Of a stretch of DNA of 64,000 nucleotides, positions 8,905 to 17,680 are shown one piece after another (positions within the stretch are counted from its first letter, which is position 1; the number at the start of each line of letters is the position of its first letter). The position numbers were made by a program, and so were the translations under genes. Source of the stretch: Syntrophaceae bacterium UBA6078 (GTDB taxonomy: Bacteria > Desulfobacterota > Syntrophia > Syntrophales > UBA2210); the NCBI GenBank assembly GCA_002428735.1, contig DIXO01000039.1, positions 14,176-78,175 on the forward strand, in the 5' to 3' direction. The notes under the pieces are model-generated. The model saw only the letters and a list, made by a program, of their open reading frames with translations, was not told the DNA's origin and ran no database searches.

Positions 8905-10092
8905 ATGAAAAGAGGACTCTTTTTTCTGTGTGTTTTTTTTCTGGCGGGGTGCGGCCTGATCGCGCCCGAGCGGGGAGAGGTTCCCCCTCTTGTCCCGGTA
9001 TCGCACCGTGACCGTCCTCCCCTTGCAGACGATCTTGACCGGGCGTCTCTGGATCTCGCTGTCCAAAGGAGTATGGAATATTACAACCGCCTGCCCGAGA
9101 CGAGAGAGGTCCGGTTCGGGGACCGTGTCTGCACGGTGAAAGAGCTGAAGGATTCCCTTCGGGATTTTCTGGGGATTGTGAGGACGTCTGATTCGGACAA
9201 AGAGATGGCCGGGAAGATCGAAGAGCGGTTCGATCTGTACCGGAGTACCGGCCGGGAAGGGGGAGATGTTCTGTTCACGGGATACTATGAACCGATGCTT
9301 GACGGGTCATTTGAGCGGACGGATGAGTACCGCTACCCCATCTATCGAACCCCTGATGATCACATCGCCATAGATCTGGGAAAGTTCAGGGAAAAATACA
9401 AGGGTGAGCGGATCGTGGCCCGGATGGAAGACGGCCGTCTTGTTCCCTACTATACACGCGAAGATATCGATATCAAGAGGTCTCTTGAGGGGAAGGGACT
9501 GGAACTCCTCTGGCTTTCCGATCCTGTTGACATTTTTTTCCTGCAGATTCAAGGGTCCGGCGTAGTGAAACTCCCCCATGGAAGCCTCGTCCAGGTAAGC
9601 TACGAACAGAGCAACGGCCATCCCTACAGCAGCATCGGGAGAATCCTGGTAGACCAGGGAAAGATGTCCATGGAAGAGATTTCACTTAAAGCGATCAAGC
9701 GGTACCTGCAGGAACACCCTGACGAGATGTTCGATATCTTGAGCCATAATGAAAGTTATGTCTTCTTCCGTATCGTCGAAGAAGGTCCTGTCGGGGGGCT
9801 CGATGTGCCGGTGACCTCAGGCAGGACCATCGCCACGGATCCGAAGGTCTTTCCCCGGGGCGCCCTCGCCTTTATCAGGGTAAAAAAACCGGTTATCGAT
9901 GGAGCGGGCGCCATAGTTTCCTGGGAGCCCTTCTCCCGGTTCGTGCTCAATCAGGACGCGGGCGGCGCGATCAAGGGCCCTGGACGGGTTGATCTGTTCT
10001 GCGGAAGGGGGCGTGACGCGGAGATCATGGCCGGTCACCTGAAGGAAGAGGGGGAACTCTACTTTCTGGTGAAGAAGCGGCAGCCCTCGTAG
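8905..10092 (+). CDS. mltA: Membrane-bound lytic murein transglycosylase A (lipoprotein)
   Basis: Starting at the ATG at 8905 the protein has a lipoprotein signal with the lipobox LAGC, so it is probably anchored to the outer membrane. The MltA domain follows (GYYEPMLDGSF, YRYPIYR, FFLQIQGSG), then the C-terminal 3D domain, whose conserved Asp residues fall in VTSGRTIATDP, LNQDAGGAIKG and GRVDLFCG. The enzyme cleaves the MurNAc-GlcNAc bond to form 1,6-anhydroMurNAc during cell-wall turnover. Length of 395 residues is normal. A longer reading from 8830 would bury the signal peptide. It converges with the prenyltransferase gene over a 23-base gap. Confidence 0.93.
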   Translation: MKRGLFFLCVFFLAGCGLIAPERGEVPPLVPVSHRDRPPLADDLDRASLDLAVQRSMEYYNRLPETREVRFGDRVCTVKELKDSLRDFLGIVRTSDSDKEMAGKIEERFDLYRSTGREGGDVLFTGYYEPMLDGSFERTDEYRYPIYRTPDDHIAIDLGKFREKYKGERIVARMEDGRLVPYYTREDIDIKRSLEGKGLELLWLSDPVDIFFLQIQGSGVVKLPHGSLVQVSYEQSNGHPYSSIGRILVDQGKMSMEEISLKAIKRYLQEHPDEMFDILSHNESYVFFRIVEEGPVGGLDVPVTSGRTIATDPKVFPRGALAFIRVKKPVIDGAGAIVSWEPFSRFVLNQDAGGAIKGPGRVDLFCGRGRDAEIMAGHLKEEGELYFLVKKRQPS

Positions 10093-10115
10093 CAACCTGT
10101 CTCTGTAAATCTATT

Positions 10116-11039
10116 CTATATAAGCGCGAAAGCAAAAGATGCCGTTGTTCCGAGATTGACCGCGATATTCAATCCGCACAGCATTTCCAGCGTGTTTCTG
10201 TTTGTATCCTTTCTCATGAACAGACCCACCATGATCAGCGCTGGAAGCATCATGACGGGTATATACAGATACAGGGCCCTGGCGGGGACGCCTGCGCATA
10301 TGGCGCACACCGCCGCTCCCCATGAGAGGACTGAGACCGAGGCATAGAGCGCAATGCCCCGCTCAATTCCCAGACGGACCAGGATGTTCCGTTTCCCCGT
10401 CGCCTGATCCGCCGGGTGGTCGGGGAATTCGTTGAGGAGTATCACATTGAACACCGTGAGACCAACGGGAACCCCCATCCAGTGGACAAAGGGGTGCAGA
10501 TACCCCGCTTGGATATAGAAGGCCGCTGCTATTGGAAGCCAGCCGTAACAGAATCCTATAAAGATTTCCCCGACCCCCCTTGCCACCAGCCGCACCGGCC
10601 TGATGGAGTAGAAGAATCCCGAGGCGATGCCCGAGATGCCCAGGGGTATCGTGTATGGCCCTGTGTCGAGACCGAACTGGAGAATGATCCCGATACATCC
10701 GGCGCTGACAAGGGCGATGATGCTCGCGCGCAGGGTGTCTCTTCTGGAAATGATGCCTTCCTGAATGACGCCGGAACCCCCTGAAAACCTGCTTCGGTAC
10801 ATGCTTCGGGACAGGGCGTCTTCCTGGTAGTCGGAATATTCGCCGGCATAGTAGGTGGAGAGCATGACGGCGATGACAGCCAGCATTCCCGTGGCGCCTG
10901 TGACCGCATCACAGACCCTTTCCGTCCGCCACGCCAGAATGGTGCCGAGGATGAACGGGAATAGTCCTACCGAGTGAAAGGCCGGCCGTGAGAGCTTGAG
11001 CCATCCTGCCGATTTCCGTATCAGGATCGAAGTTTTCAT
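10116..11039 (-). CDS. UbiA-family prenyltransferase (MenA-like)
   Basis: A 307-residue polytopic membrane protein with about eight or nine hydrophobic segments. The two Asp-rich motifs of the UbiA family appear as EYSDYQEDALSRSM near residue 68-81 and NEFPDHPADQATGKRN near 203-218. The family transfers polyprenyl chains to aromatic acceptors in quinone or related lipid synthesis; the spacing resembles 1,4-dihydroxy-2-naphthoate octaprenyltransferases. The first motif is degenerate compared with the usual NDxxDxxxD. No other menaquinone gene lies near, so the acceptor stays open. It is transcribed away from the HU gene. Confidence 0.78.
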   Translation of the reverse strand: MKTSILIRKSAGWLKLSRPAFHSVGLFPFILGTILAWRTERVCDAVTGATGMLAVIAVMLSTYYAGEYSDYQEDALSRSMYRSRFSGGSGVIQEGIISRRDTLRASIIALVSAGCIGIILQFGLDTGPYTIPLGISGIASGFFYSIRPVRLVARGVGEIFIGFCYGWLPIAAAFYIQAGYLHPFVHWMGVPVGLTVFNVILLNEFPDHPADQATGKRNILVRLGIERGIALYASVSVLSWGAAVCAICAGVPARALYLYIPVMMLPALIMVGLFMRKDTNRNTLEMLCGLNIAVNLGTTASFAFALI

Positions 11040-11472
11040 GGTAATGGCATCGCTCCGTACATGAGGGTTCTTTCATATATGACGGTTTCGTGAAAAGTCG
11101 CGGTAACCGCCTGTGAGGTGCCATCCGCCTCGCGCGGAGTCCGAATGGAGGGTTTTTTCGCTTTTTGAACGGCTGTTTTGCGCGTTAAAGCGCTTCGTAT
11201 TCCTGAGAAAACTGCCCCGCATCGGTCAGACCCCTTTGATAGCGTGGTTTTTATATCAGGTTCCTGCAATTTTTGCTTGCGTGTTCTTTTTCTTTGTGTT
11301 ACTTACCCCACTACCGGCGCGCTTTCAGCAATGCTTCCGGATGTGTTCTTTCGTGGGGGGGGCCGGTGTTCCCCGTTTATCGGATCGGTTCTTGGAGACG
11401 TCGCCAGGGGACTCTCTTGCAGATGCCTGGTTTATATATATCATAATACAATACACGAGGAGGAAGGGAAAC
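11040..11472 (+). other. Gene-free stretch upstream of the HU gene
   Basis: About 430 bases between the divergent prenyltransferase and HU genes. A reading frame in phase with HU is open through it but has no good start and an unnatural composition (runs of Phe and Cys), so I do not call it coding. The last 40 bases are AT-rich (TTTATATATATCATAAT around 11431-11447) before a strong ribosome-binding site (AGGAGG at about 11458-11463). A long leader or several promoters for a highly expressed HU gene would fit; I cannot place one with confidence. Confidence 0.5.
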
Positions 11473-11742
11473 ATGACGAAAGCCGAATTGGTAGCAGCGA
11501 TGGCAGGGGATGCGGGAATAACGAAGGCTCAGGCCGGCAGGGCCCTGGATTCGTATATTGCCAATGTGACCAAATCACTGAAGAAGAGCGGAAAGCTGAG
11601 CCTGGTCGGGTTTGGCACCTTTTCCGTGGTGAAGAGGAAGGCGCGTACGGGGCGCAATCCCCAGACCGGAGCCAAGATCCAGATTAAGGCGAAGAATGTC
11701 GTCAAGTTTAAACCCGGCAAGACACTTGCTGACAAGATTTGA
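11473..11742 (+). CDS. hup: DNA-binding protein HU
   Basis: An 89-residue protein matching HU over its full length: N-terminal helices (MTKAELVAAMAGDAGITKAQ), the GFGTFSV turn, the arm motif ARTGRNPQTGAKIQIKAK with its conserved GRNPQTG, and the C-terminal FKPGKTLAD. It binds DNA non-specifically as a dimer and bends it. The ATG at 11473 is preceded by AGGAGGAAGGG. A strong terminator follows at once, so it is monocistronic. A second HU/IHF-like gene lies at 15860. Confidence 0.96.
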   Translation: MTKAELVAAMAGDAGITKAQAGRALDSYIANVTKSLKKSGKLSLVGFGTFSVVKRKARTGRNPQTGAKIQIKAKNVVKFKPGKTLADKI

Positions 11743-11759
11743 TCGTTGAAGATCACGTC

Positions 11760-11793
11760 GGCCCCTGGTTGCAGAGCCAGGGGCCATTTTTTT
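11760..11793 (+). terminator. Rho-independent terminator after HU
   Basis: Perfect 9-bp stem GGCCCCTGG (11760-11768) with CCAGGGGCC (11777-11785), followed one base later by seven T (11787-11793). It sits 18 bases after the HU stop. Confidence 0.93.
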
Positions 11794-11834
11794 GCCCGCC
11801 CCTTCCTGTGCGGATCTTTCCCTTTTTTCGGGAT

Positions 11835-12641
11835 ATGGCGAAGATAGCTATGAATACCGGTGAGGTCTTGGAGCGAAGTCCCGTTCTGCCTTTGCTCAGG
11901 GATGTGGGTATCAGAGCGGGAGAGATGGGCTTTGACTCATATGCCGTAGGAGGGATTGTGCGGGATCTGCTTCTGCGGCGCGCAACCCTTGATGCCGATG
12001 TGGTCATAGAGGGGGATGGCATTGCCTTCGCGTCCCGGTTTTCTGCCGAACGGAACGCAACTCTCACCAGGTACGACAGATTTATGACTGCGACCCTCGT
12101 GCTCCCGGATGGATCAAAGGTTGACGTGGCGACGGCGCGAAAAGAGGTGTATGAACGTCCGGCCGCCCTTCCCCTGGTGAGGCCCGGATCAATCAGGGAT
12201 GATCTGTTCCGGCGGGATTTCACCATCAACACCCTCGCGGTTTGTCTGAACCCGGACCGGTTCGGTGAGATGATCGATCTCTTTCAGGGGAGAGACGATA
12301 TACGGAAGGGATCGATACGGATTTTGCACGAGAAGAGTTTCATCGATGATCCCACCCGGATATTCCGGGCCGTCCGGTTCGAAAGACGCTTTGGCTTTAC
12401 CATGGAAGATGCGACGGAACGGCGAGCCAGGGAGGCCGTTTCCGCTGGACTGATGCAAAAGCTCTCGGGCTACCGGATCGCTTCCGAACTGAGGCTTATA
12501 TCGAAGGAGGAAGACCCGGGATCCGTGGTCAAGCGTCTCGAAGGGCTCGATGTTCTTTCCTTCCTTGCCGGGAAAGGGAAGGGCCACAAAGAGGTGAGGC
12601 AACTGCTGCGTAGACTGGAAGATGGGGAACGGGCTGTTTGA
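11835..12641 (+). CDS. tRNA nucleotidyltransferase/poly(A) polymerase head domain, C-terminally short
   Basis: From the ATG at 11835 (268 residues) the class II nucleotidyltransferase fold is clear: GGIVRDLL at 39-46, metal-binding DAD at 53-55, RRDFTINTLAV at 127-136 and DDPTRIFRAVRFERRFGF at 171-188. These parts select and add nucleotides at the tRNA 3' end. The reading frame ends soon after LRLISKEE, so most of the helical body and tail that hold the tRNA in full-length A-adding or CCA-adding enzymes are missing. Another frame continues past the stop with LFDRGHLYLLYGRP, so a frameshift or decay is possible. Both tRNA genes in the window encode CCA, so end repair rather than de novo addition could be its job. 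Active-site residues look intact. Confidence 0.75.
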   Translation: MAKIAMNTGEVLERSPVLPLLRDVGIRAGEMGFDSYAVGGIVRDLLLRRATLDADVVIEGDGIAFASRFSAERNATLTRYDRFMTATLVLPDGSKVDVATARKEVYERPAALPLVRPGSIRDDLFRRDFTINTLAVCLNPDRFGEMIDLFQGRDDIRKGSIRILHEKSFIDDPTRIFRAVRFERRFGFTMEDATERRAREAVSAGLMQKLSGYRIASELRLISKEEDPGSVVKRLEGLDVLSFLAGKGKGHKEVRQLLRRLEDGERAV

Positions 12642-12765
12642 CAGGGGCCATCTTTATTTGTTATACGGTCGCCCGGATAATCAGATATGGGGAAGGTCCT
12701 GAAGACGGGGTCTTCCCGTGTCTCCGCGCTGGGGTGAAGTATCCGACTGTATCCGAGGAACTGCT

Positions 12766-13755
12766 GTGGAAAAGAAGAGAATCTTAAGCGGTATGCGCCC
12801 GACAGGGAAGCTGCATCTGGGCAATCTTCACGGGGCGCTTTCGAACTGGGTCGATATCCAGAATTCGGACATCTATGACTGTTTTTACTTTGTCGCCGAC
12901 TGGCATGCCCTGACGAGCGACTACAAGGACACCGGCCTCATCAAAGAGTATTCTCTGGATATGGTCGTCGACTGGCTGAGCGTGGGGCTGGACCCGGCTA
13001 GAAGCACCCTCTTCATACAGTCGGAGGTGAAGGAACACGCCGAACTCTTTCTCATTCTCTCCATGATTACGCCCCTCTCCTGGCTTGAGCGAAATCCCAC
13101 TTACAAGGAGATGCAGGAAGAGCTTTCCAACAAAGATATCGGGACCTTCGGTTTTCTCGGATATCCCGTGCTGCAGGCGGCGGACATCATCATGTACAAG
13201 GCCTACGGGGTTCCCGTGGGTGTGGATCAGCTTCCCCATGTGGAGCTTACGCGGGAGATCGCCCGAAGGTTCAATTTTCTCTACCGGGACATATTCCCTA
13301 TTCCGGAGCCTCTCCTGGCGGAGGTGCCGAAACTCCAGGGGCTTGACGGGCGCAAGATGAGCAAATCATACGAAAATGCCATCTATCTCAGAGACCGGGG
13401 GGATGTGCTGCGGCAGAAGATTGCCGCCATGTTCACCGACCCCCAGCGGATGAGGCGGAAGGATCCCGGACGGCCCGACGTATGCAACGCCTTTCCCTTT
13501 CATGCAATATATTCCCCTCCCGAAGAGACGGTCTCCATAGCGGAGGCCTGTAAAACGGCGGGTATCGGCTGCGTGGAGTGCAAGAAGCGCCTCGCCCGGC
13601 GGATCGAGGAGGGCATGGCTCCCGTTCACGAACGGCAGGATTATTATCTGAGCCACCTGGAGGATGTGAAGGGCATCATCGCCGACGGCGTTCAGCGAGC
13701 CACGAAGATAGCGCGTCTGACCATGGAACAGGTACGGGAAGCCGTAAAGATATGA
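12766..13755 (+). CDS. trpS: Tryptophanyl-tRNA synthetase
   Basis: Class I aminoacyl-tRNA synthetase charging tRNA-Trp. The HIGH-equivalent is in GKLHLGNLHG (about 14-23) and the KMSKS loop in LDGRKMSKSYENA (about residue 195). I choose the GTG at 12766 because it has GAGGA upstream and gives 329 residues, the usual TrpS size. An earlier GTG at 12718 would add 16 residues unlike the family. Its stop overlaps the scpA start by four bases (ATGA), linking translation to the scpA-scpB-rluB genes. Confidence 0.96.
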   Translation: MEKKRILSGMRPTGKLHLGNLHGALSNWVDIQNSDIYDCFYFVADWHALTSDYKDTGLIKEYSLDMVVDWLSVGLDPARSTLFIQSEVKEHAELFLILSMITPLSWLERNPTYKEMQEELSNKDIGTFGFLGYPVLQAADIIMYKAYGVPVGVDQLPHVELTREIARRFNFLYRDIFPIPEPLLAEVPKLQGLDGRKMSKSYENAIYLRDRGDVLRQKIAAMFTDPQRMRRKDPGRPDVCNAFPFHAIYSPPEETVSIAEACKTAGIGCVECKKRLARRIEEGMAPVHERQDYYLSHLEDVKGIIADGVQRATKIARLTMEQVREAVKI

Positions 13756-14468
13756 CAGACAGCACGTATGAGATCAAGCTGGATGTGTTCGAAGGTCCTC
13801 TCGATCTCCTTCTCTATCTGATCAGAAAGAACGAAGTCGATATATACGACATCCCCATTGCCCTCATAACCCGCCAGTACATGGAATATATCGACGCCAT
13901 GAAGTCGCTCAACCTCGACCTGGCCGGCGAATATCTGGTCCTTGCCGCCACCCTTACCCATATCAAATCGAGGATGCTTCTCCCCCCCAGCGAAGAAGAG
14001 GAGGAGGAAGAGGAAGACCCCCGCCAGGAACTGGTCCGGCAGCTCCTTGAATACGAGGCTTTCAAGGAAGCGGCGCTGGGCCTGGACCGGATGAAGATTC
14101 TCGGGCGGGATGTGTTCAGCAGGGACCACATCTTCGATGACAGTGGAGAAGAAGGCGAGACCCTGCGAGAGATCGGGATTTTCGAGCTTGTTGAGGCGTT
14201 CCGGAGAGTAACCCTTGGCGCGGATCAGCATGATATCATGGAGATAGATGTTGAAAAGATATCACTTTCCGAACGAATCAATGATATAGTGGATGAACTG
14301 GAAAAGAGGGGAGAACTGACCTTCAGCGATCTTTTGGGTGAGACGGGCAGCCGCAAAAGGCTGATATATACCTTTCTGGCCATTCTGGAATTGATGAAGC
14401 TGAGAATCATCAGGGCGTATCAGGCTGTTCCCTACGGGGTTATCAGGATACGCCTTGCGGAGGAATAG
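13752..14468 (+). CDS. scpA: Segregation and condensation protein A
   Basis: Kleisin subunit of the Smc-ScpAB condensin. The N-terminus FEGPLDLLLYLIRKNEVDIYD is the characteristic ScpA opening. An acidic run of about ten residues follows the first helical domain near residue 80, and the C-terminal winged helix with ERINDIVDEL and LAILELMKL contacts the SMC head. Length 238 residues. The ATG overlaps the trpS stop, and scpB begins on the very next base after the scpA stop. Confidence 0.95.
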   Translation: MTDSTYEIKLDVFEGPLDLLLYLIRKNEVDIYDIPIALITRQYMEYIDAMKSLNLDLAGEYLVLAATLTHIKSRMLLPPSEEEEEEEEDPRQELVRQLLEYEAFKEAALGLDRMKILGRDVFSRDHIFDDSGEEGETLREIGIFELVEAFRRVTLGADQHDIMEIDVEKISLSERINDIVDELEKRGELTFSDLLGETGSRKRLIYTFLAILELMKLRIIRAYQAVPYGVIRIRLAEE

Positions 14469-14990
14469 ATGGATAACCTGAAGGCCGTTATCGAAGCCCT
14501 TGTCTTTGTCTCCGACACGCCGGTGACCCTGGCCGTCATGGAGAAAATTCTGGAGGGGGTTTCCCGGAAAGAAATCTCTTCCACCCTTGATGAACTCATG
14601 GGGGAATACGAACGACGCCCGGGGGGCGTATTTCTGAAGGAGATTGCCGGAGGGTACCAGTTCAGGACCGGTGAGGCTCTGGCGCCGTGGATACTGAAAC
14701 TGAAGGGGCAGAAACCGATGGACCTGACTCCGGCCGCCATGGAGACCCTTGCGGTAGTTGCCTATCGGCAGCCCGTCATGAAGTCGGAGATAGAAAAGGT
14801 GCGCGGCGTCGACGTGAGCGGCATCCTGAGGGGGCTCATGGAAAAGAAGCTGGTGCGGATCATGGGGAGGAAAAATGTGCCCGGAAGGCCCATCATTTAC
14901 GGCACAACCGGGAGATTCCTCGAAGTGTTCGGCCTGAAGGCCCTTTCGGACCTGCCCACGCTCAGAGAGTTCAAAGAACTGGAAGAATGA
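14469..14990 (+). CDS. scpB: Segregation and condensation protein B
   Basis: A 173-residue protein made of two winged helices. It has EALVFVSDTPVT near the start, GGYQFRTGEALAPWI, AMETLAVVAYRQPV with the conserved helix, and GRPIIYGTT near the end, all typical of ScpB. It dimerises and joins ScpA to the SMC complex that compacts and segregates the chromosome. It abuts scpA with no spacer and is followed six bases later by the pseudouridine synthase, an order common in bacteria. Confidence 0.95.
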   Translation: MDNLKAVIEALVFVSDTPVTLAVMEKILEGVSRKEISSTLDELMGEYERRPGGVFLKEIAGGYQFRTGEALAPWILKLKGQKPMDLTPAAMETLAVVAYRQPVMKSEIEKVRGVDVSGILRGLMEKKLVRIMGRKNVPGRPIIYGTTGRFLEVFGLKALSDLPTLREFKELEE

Positions 14991-14996
14991 TCTCCC

Positions 14997-15737
14997 ATGG
15001 AAGAACGCCTGCAGAAGATACTGGCCAGATGCGGCGTGGCATCCCGGCGCGCCGTTGAGCAAATGATGCGCGATGGCCGGGTCAGCGTGAACGGCAGAAC
15101 GGTAACACAGCCGGGCGTAAAGGCGGACAGTGCGCGCGACGAGATACGCGTCGACGGGAGCCTCATATCATCTGCCGCGGTGAGCCGGGTATACCTGATG
15201 CTGAACAAACCGCCCGGATATGTCGTTACCCTGAAGGACACCCATGACCGGCCGATTGTTACCGATCTCCTCCATGGCGTGTCGGAACGGGTATTCCCGG
15301 TGGGGCGCCTCGATTACGATTCAGAGGGCTTGCTCCTCATGACGAATGATGGCGATTTTTCATACCGGATACAGCATCCCGCATTCACGATTCCCAAGAC
15401 CTATATGGTGAAGGTCAAGGGGACCCTGACACGGAGCGATCTCGATGCCATGCGGACGGGGGTCTTGCTGGATGACGGCCCGTTCAAGCCTGTCTGGGCG
15501 GCTGTGGAAAAGAGTAACCCGAAGAGCTGCTGGGTGGAGATGACCATTCTCGAGGGGAGGAACAGGATCATCCGGCGATTCTTCGATTCCATACACCGCC
15601 CCGTGGTGAGATTGATACGGACAGCTGTGGCCGGTCTTACTCTCGGCAATCTTAAGAGCGGAGAATACCGATTTCTGCAGAAAAAAGAGGTGGAAACCCT
15701 GACAGATTTTCCGGATATGCCCGACAAAAAAAGATGA
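14997..15737 (+). CDS. rluB: 23S rRNA pseudouridine synthase, RluB/RsuA family
   Basis: Converts a specific uridine in rRNA to pseudouridine. The N-terminal S4 RNA-binding domain spans about 1-60 (RLQKILARCGVASRRAVEQM). The catalytic loop GRLDYDSEGLLLMTNDG contains the essential Asp, here Asp106. The C-terminal EGRNRIIRRFFDSI matches the conserved RNA-contact segment. Length 246 residues. Location directly after scpB agrees with RluB rather than RsuA; the target site is inferred from this context. Confidence 0.9.
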   Translation: MEERLQKILARCGVASRRAVEQMMRDGRVSVNGRTVTQPGVKADSARDEIRVDGSLISSAAVSRVYLMLNKPPGYVVTLKDTHDRPIVTDLLHGVSERVFPVGRLDYDSEGLLLMTNDGDFSYRIQHPAFTIPKTYMVKVKGTLTRSDLDAMRTGVLLDDGPFKPVWAAVEKSNPKSCWVEMTILEGRNRIIRRFFDSIHRPVVRLIRTAVAGLTLGNLKSGEYRFLQKKEVETLTDFPDMPDKKR

Positions 15738-15762
15738 ATCTGAAAAAATAATGAAAATTATC

Positions 15763-15790
15763 TTGACTTTAATGCCAAAATACATAATAT
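15763..15790 (+). promoter_or_regulatory. Putative sigma70 promoter of the IHF-like gene
   Basis: TTGACT (15763-15768), a 16-base spacer and TAATAT (15785-15790) lie in the AT-rich gap after rluB. A start near 15797 would give a leader of about 60 bases to the ATG at 15860. Both hexamers are good matches. Confidence 0.65.
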
Positions 15791-15859
15791 CGGGGCTAAA
15801 TCATCTTCCACAATGCGTGCAGGGGTTGCAAGTCTATTTTGAAGATACGAGGGGGTCAC

Positions 15860-16141
15860 ATGAATAAGTCAGAATTGATAGATGCCTTGAGCAAGAAAGA
15901 GGATTTGACGGAGAAACAGGCCGCGGATATCGTAGGGTTGATGTTCAAGAGCTTCAGCAATCAGCTTAAGAGTGGGGGCAGGATAGAGATCAGAGGATTC
16001 GGGAGTTTTGTGGTGCGTGACTATGACGCGTACACGGGAAGAAATCCCAAGACAGGCGGAACGATACAGGTGGCCCCCAAAAGACTTCCCTTCTTCAAGG
16101 TGGGTAAGGAACTCAAGGAACGGGTCAATGCGGGGAGATAG
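15860..16141 (+). CDS. Integration host factor subunit-like DNA-bending protein
   Basis: A 93-residue HU/IHF family protein starting MNKSELIDALSKKEDLTEKQ, with GGRIEIRGFGSFVVRDY, the arm YTGRNPKTGG and the C-terminus FFKVGKELKERV. The EIRGFGSF and arm region resemble IHF beta more than HU. It bends DNA in replication, recombination and transcription. GAGGGGG precedes the start. Its own promoter and terminator make it a single-gene unit. Which subunit it is, and its partner, cannot be settled here. Confidence 0.9.
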   Translation: MNKSELIDALSKKEDLTEKQAADIVGLMFKSFSNQLKSGGRIEIRGFGSFVVRDYDAYTGRNPKTGGTIQVAPKRLPFFKVGKELKERVNAGR

Positions 16142-16210
16142 ATAAGCCCGGTATCTCGTATCTTTTACAGGCGGATCCGGGAAACCGGCCGGCACATGTT
16201 GTTTCAGCCA

Positions 16211-16237
16211 AGAGGGGAGCTCATCTCCCCTCTTTTT
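16211..16237 (+). terminator. Rho-independent terminator after the IHF-like gene
   Basis: Perfect 9-bp stem AGAGGGGAG (16211-16219) with CTCCCCTCT (16225-16233), five-base loop, then a T run through 16237. Confidence 0.92.
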
Positions 16238-16342
16238 GATTTTTGAGGCCCGGGATCTTGTTGTGCCGGAGTGCGGCGGGCCCGTATCCCCCTTGTCTTC
16301 TCATTCAGTTCCAACCGTTCCGTGCCGACACAGGTGTATCGT

Positions 16343-17680
16343 ATGTCCCCAGAAACCTTCTATATCCATACCTTCGGCTGCCAGATGAATGTCCATGATT
16401 CGGAGCAGATGGCGCAGCTTCTTGGGGAAGCGGGGTATGTCAGAACCGGCGAAGCCAGCAGGGCGGACATCATTATCATAAACACCTGCAGCGTGAGAGA
16501 GAAGGCTGCCCAGAAGGCATACAGCGAACTGGGGAGGTTAAGGAAATATAAACAGCACCATCCGGGCGTCATCATGGGGGTGGTGGGGTGTCTTGCCCAG
16601 GAGAAAAGGGACGCATTCCTTCGAAGGGCCCCGTATCTCGATTTTGTCCTGGGCACGCACAATATCCATCGCATCGCCGGAGTTATAGGGAAGATCGCAA
16701 GCGGCGGATCACCGGTTGTGGACACCTCCTTTCATCGATCGGTGCGGTCCCTGGGCATACGAACCCTCCCCGCTCCCGGATCCGTAAGCGCCTTCGTCAC
16801 GATCATGCAGGGGTGCAACAATTTCTGTTCCTACTGTATCGTGCCGTACGTGAGGGGGAGGGAAGAAAGCAGGCAAAGCGCGGATATCGTGGATGAGATC
16901 GGATTTCTTGCCCGTCATGGCGTGAGGGAGGTGACGCTCCTGGGCCAGAACGTCAACTCATACGGGAGGGGACCGTCCGAAGATGTCGATTTTCCAACAC
17001 TGCTGCGAATGATTAACGAAATAGACGGAATAGACAGGATCCGTTTTACCACTTCTCATCCGAAAGACCTTTCGGCGGATCTTGCAGCCGCTTTTGCCGA
17101 TCTTGGTAAACTGTGCGAACACATCCACCTGCCCGTGCAGTCAGGATCCGATGATGTGCTGAGAAGGATGAAACGGGGGTATACCGCCGGTGAGTACCTT
17201 GAAAAGATTGTTCTGTTGCGGGCCGCCCGTCCGGACATACATATCACCTCAGATATCATCGTCGGCTTTCCGGGGGAAAAGGATCGTGATTTCCAGAAAA
17301 CTATTGACCTTATGGGAAAAGTGCGGTTTGATAACATTTTTTCCTTCAGATATTGCGATCGGCATGGAACGGCGTCGGAGGGGTACGACGGAAAGGTCGC
17401 GGAAGGGATCAAGCAGGAGAGATTGACCCTGCTCCAGTCGCTGCAGGAGAGGCACAGCCTGGAGAAGAACACAGATCTCGAGAAACGGGTCGAGGATGTG
17501 CTCGTCGAGGGTGTGAGCAGAAACAGCACAGCCGATCTCACGGGCAGGACCAGAGGAAACAAAATCGTTAATTTTGCCGGAGACGCTGATCTGATCGGGA
17601 AAACCGTTCCGGTCAGGATTACCGGTGCGCATATACACTCTCTGCGAGGAGAGATGCTCCAAGGGGGGACAAGATGCTGA
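16343..17680 (+). CDS. miaB: tRNA-2-methylthio-N6-dimethylallyladenosine synthase
   Basis: Radical SAM methylthiotransferase that modifies A37 of tRNAs reading UNN codons. The ATG at 16343 gives 445 residues, the family size; the upstream GTG frame adds unrelated sequence. The N-terminal domain carries the second-cluster cysteines (FGCQMN, NTCSV, GCLAQE), the radical SAM motif is CNNFCSYCIVPY, and the C-terminus is a TRAM domain ending near ITGAHIHSLRGE. The end overlaps the bifunctional nuclease gene by 7 bases. Confidence 0.95.
   Translation: MSPETFYIHTFGCQMNVHDSEQMAQLLGEAGYVRTGEASRADIIIINTCSVREKAAQKAYSELGRLRKYKQHHPGVIMGVVGCLAQEKRDAFLRRAPYLDFVLGTHNIHRIAGVIGKIASGGSPVVDTSFHRSVRSLGIRTLPAPGSVSAFVTIMQGCNNFCSYCIVPYVRGREESRQSADIVDEIGFLARHGVREVTLLGQNVNSYGRGPSEDVDFPTLLRMINEIDGIDRIRFTTSHPKDLSADLAAAFADLGKLCEHIHLPVQSGSDDVLRRMKRGYTAGEYLEKIVLLRAARPDIHITSDIIVGFPGEKDRDFQKTIDLMGKVRFDNIFSFRYCDRHGTASEGYDGKVAEGIKQERLTLLQSLQERHSLEKNTDLEKRVEDVLVEGVSRNSTADLTGRTRGNKIVNFAGDADLIGKTVPVRITGAHIHSLRGEMLQGGTRC

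Noticed and set aside
11417..11447. TTGCAG and CATAAT before the HU gene as a promoter
   Set aside because: The 19-base spacing is poor and the predicted start would fall in the ribosome-binding site.
11113..11472. In-frame upstream extension of HU to 209 residues
   Set aside because: HU family length, the AGGAGG site and the composition all place the start at 11473; the extension reads as noise.
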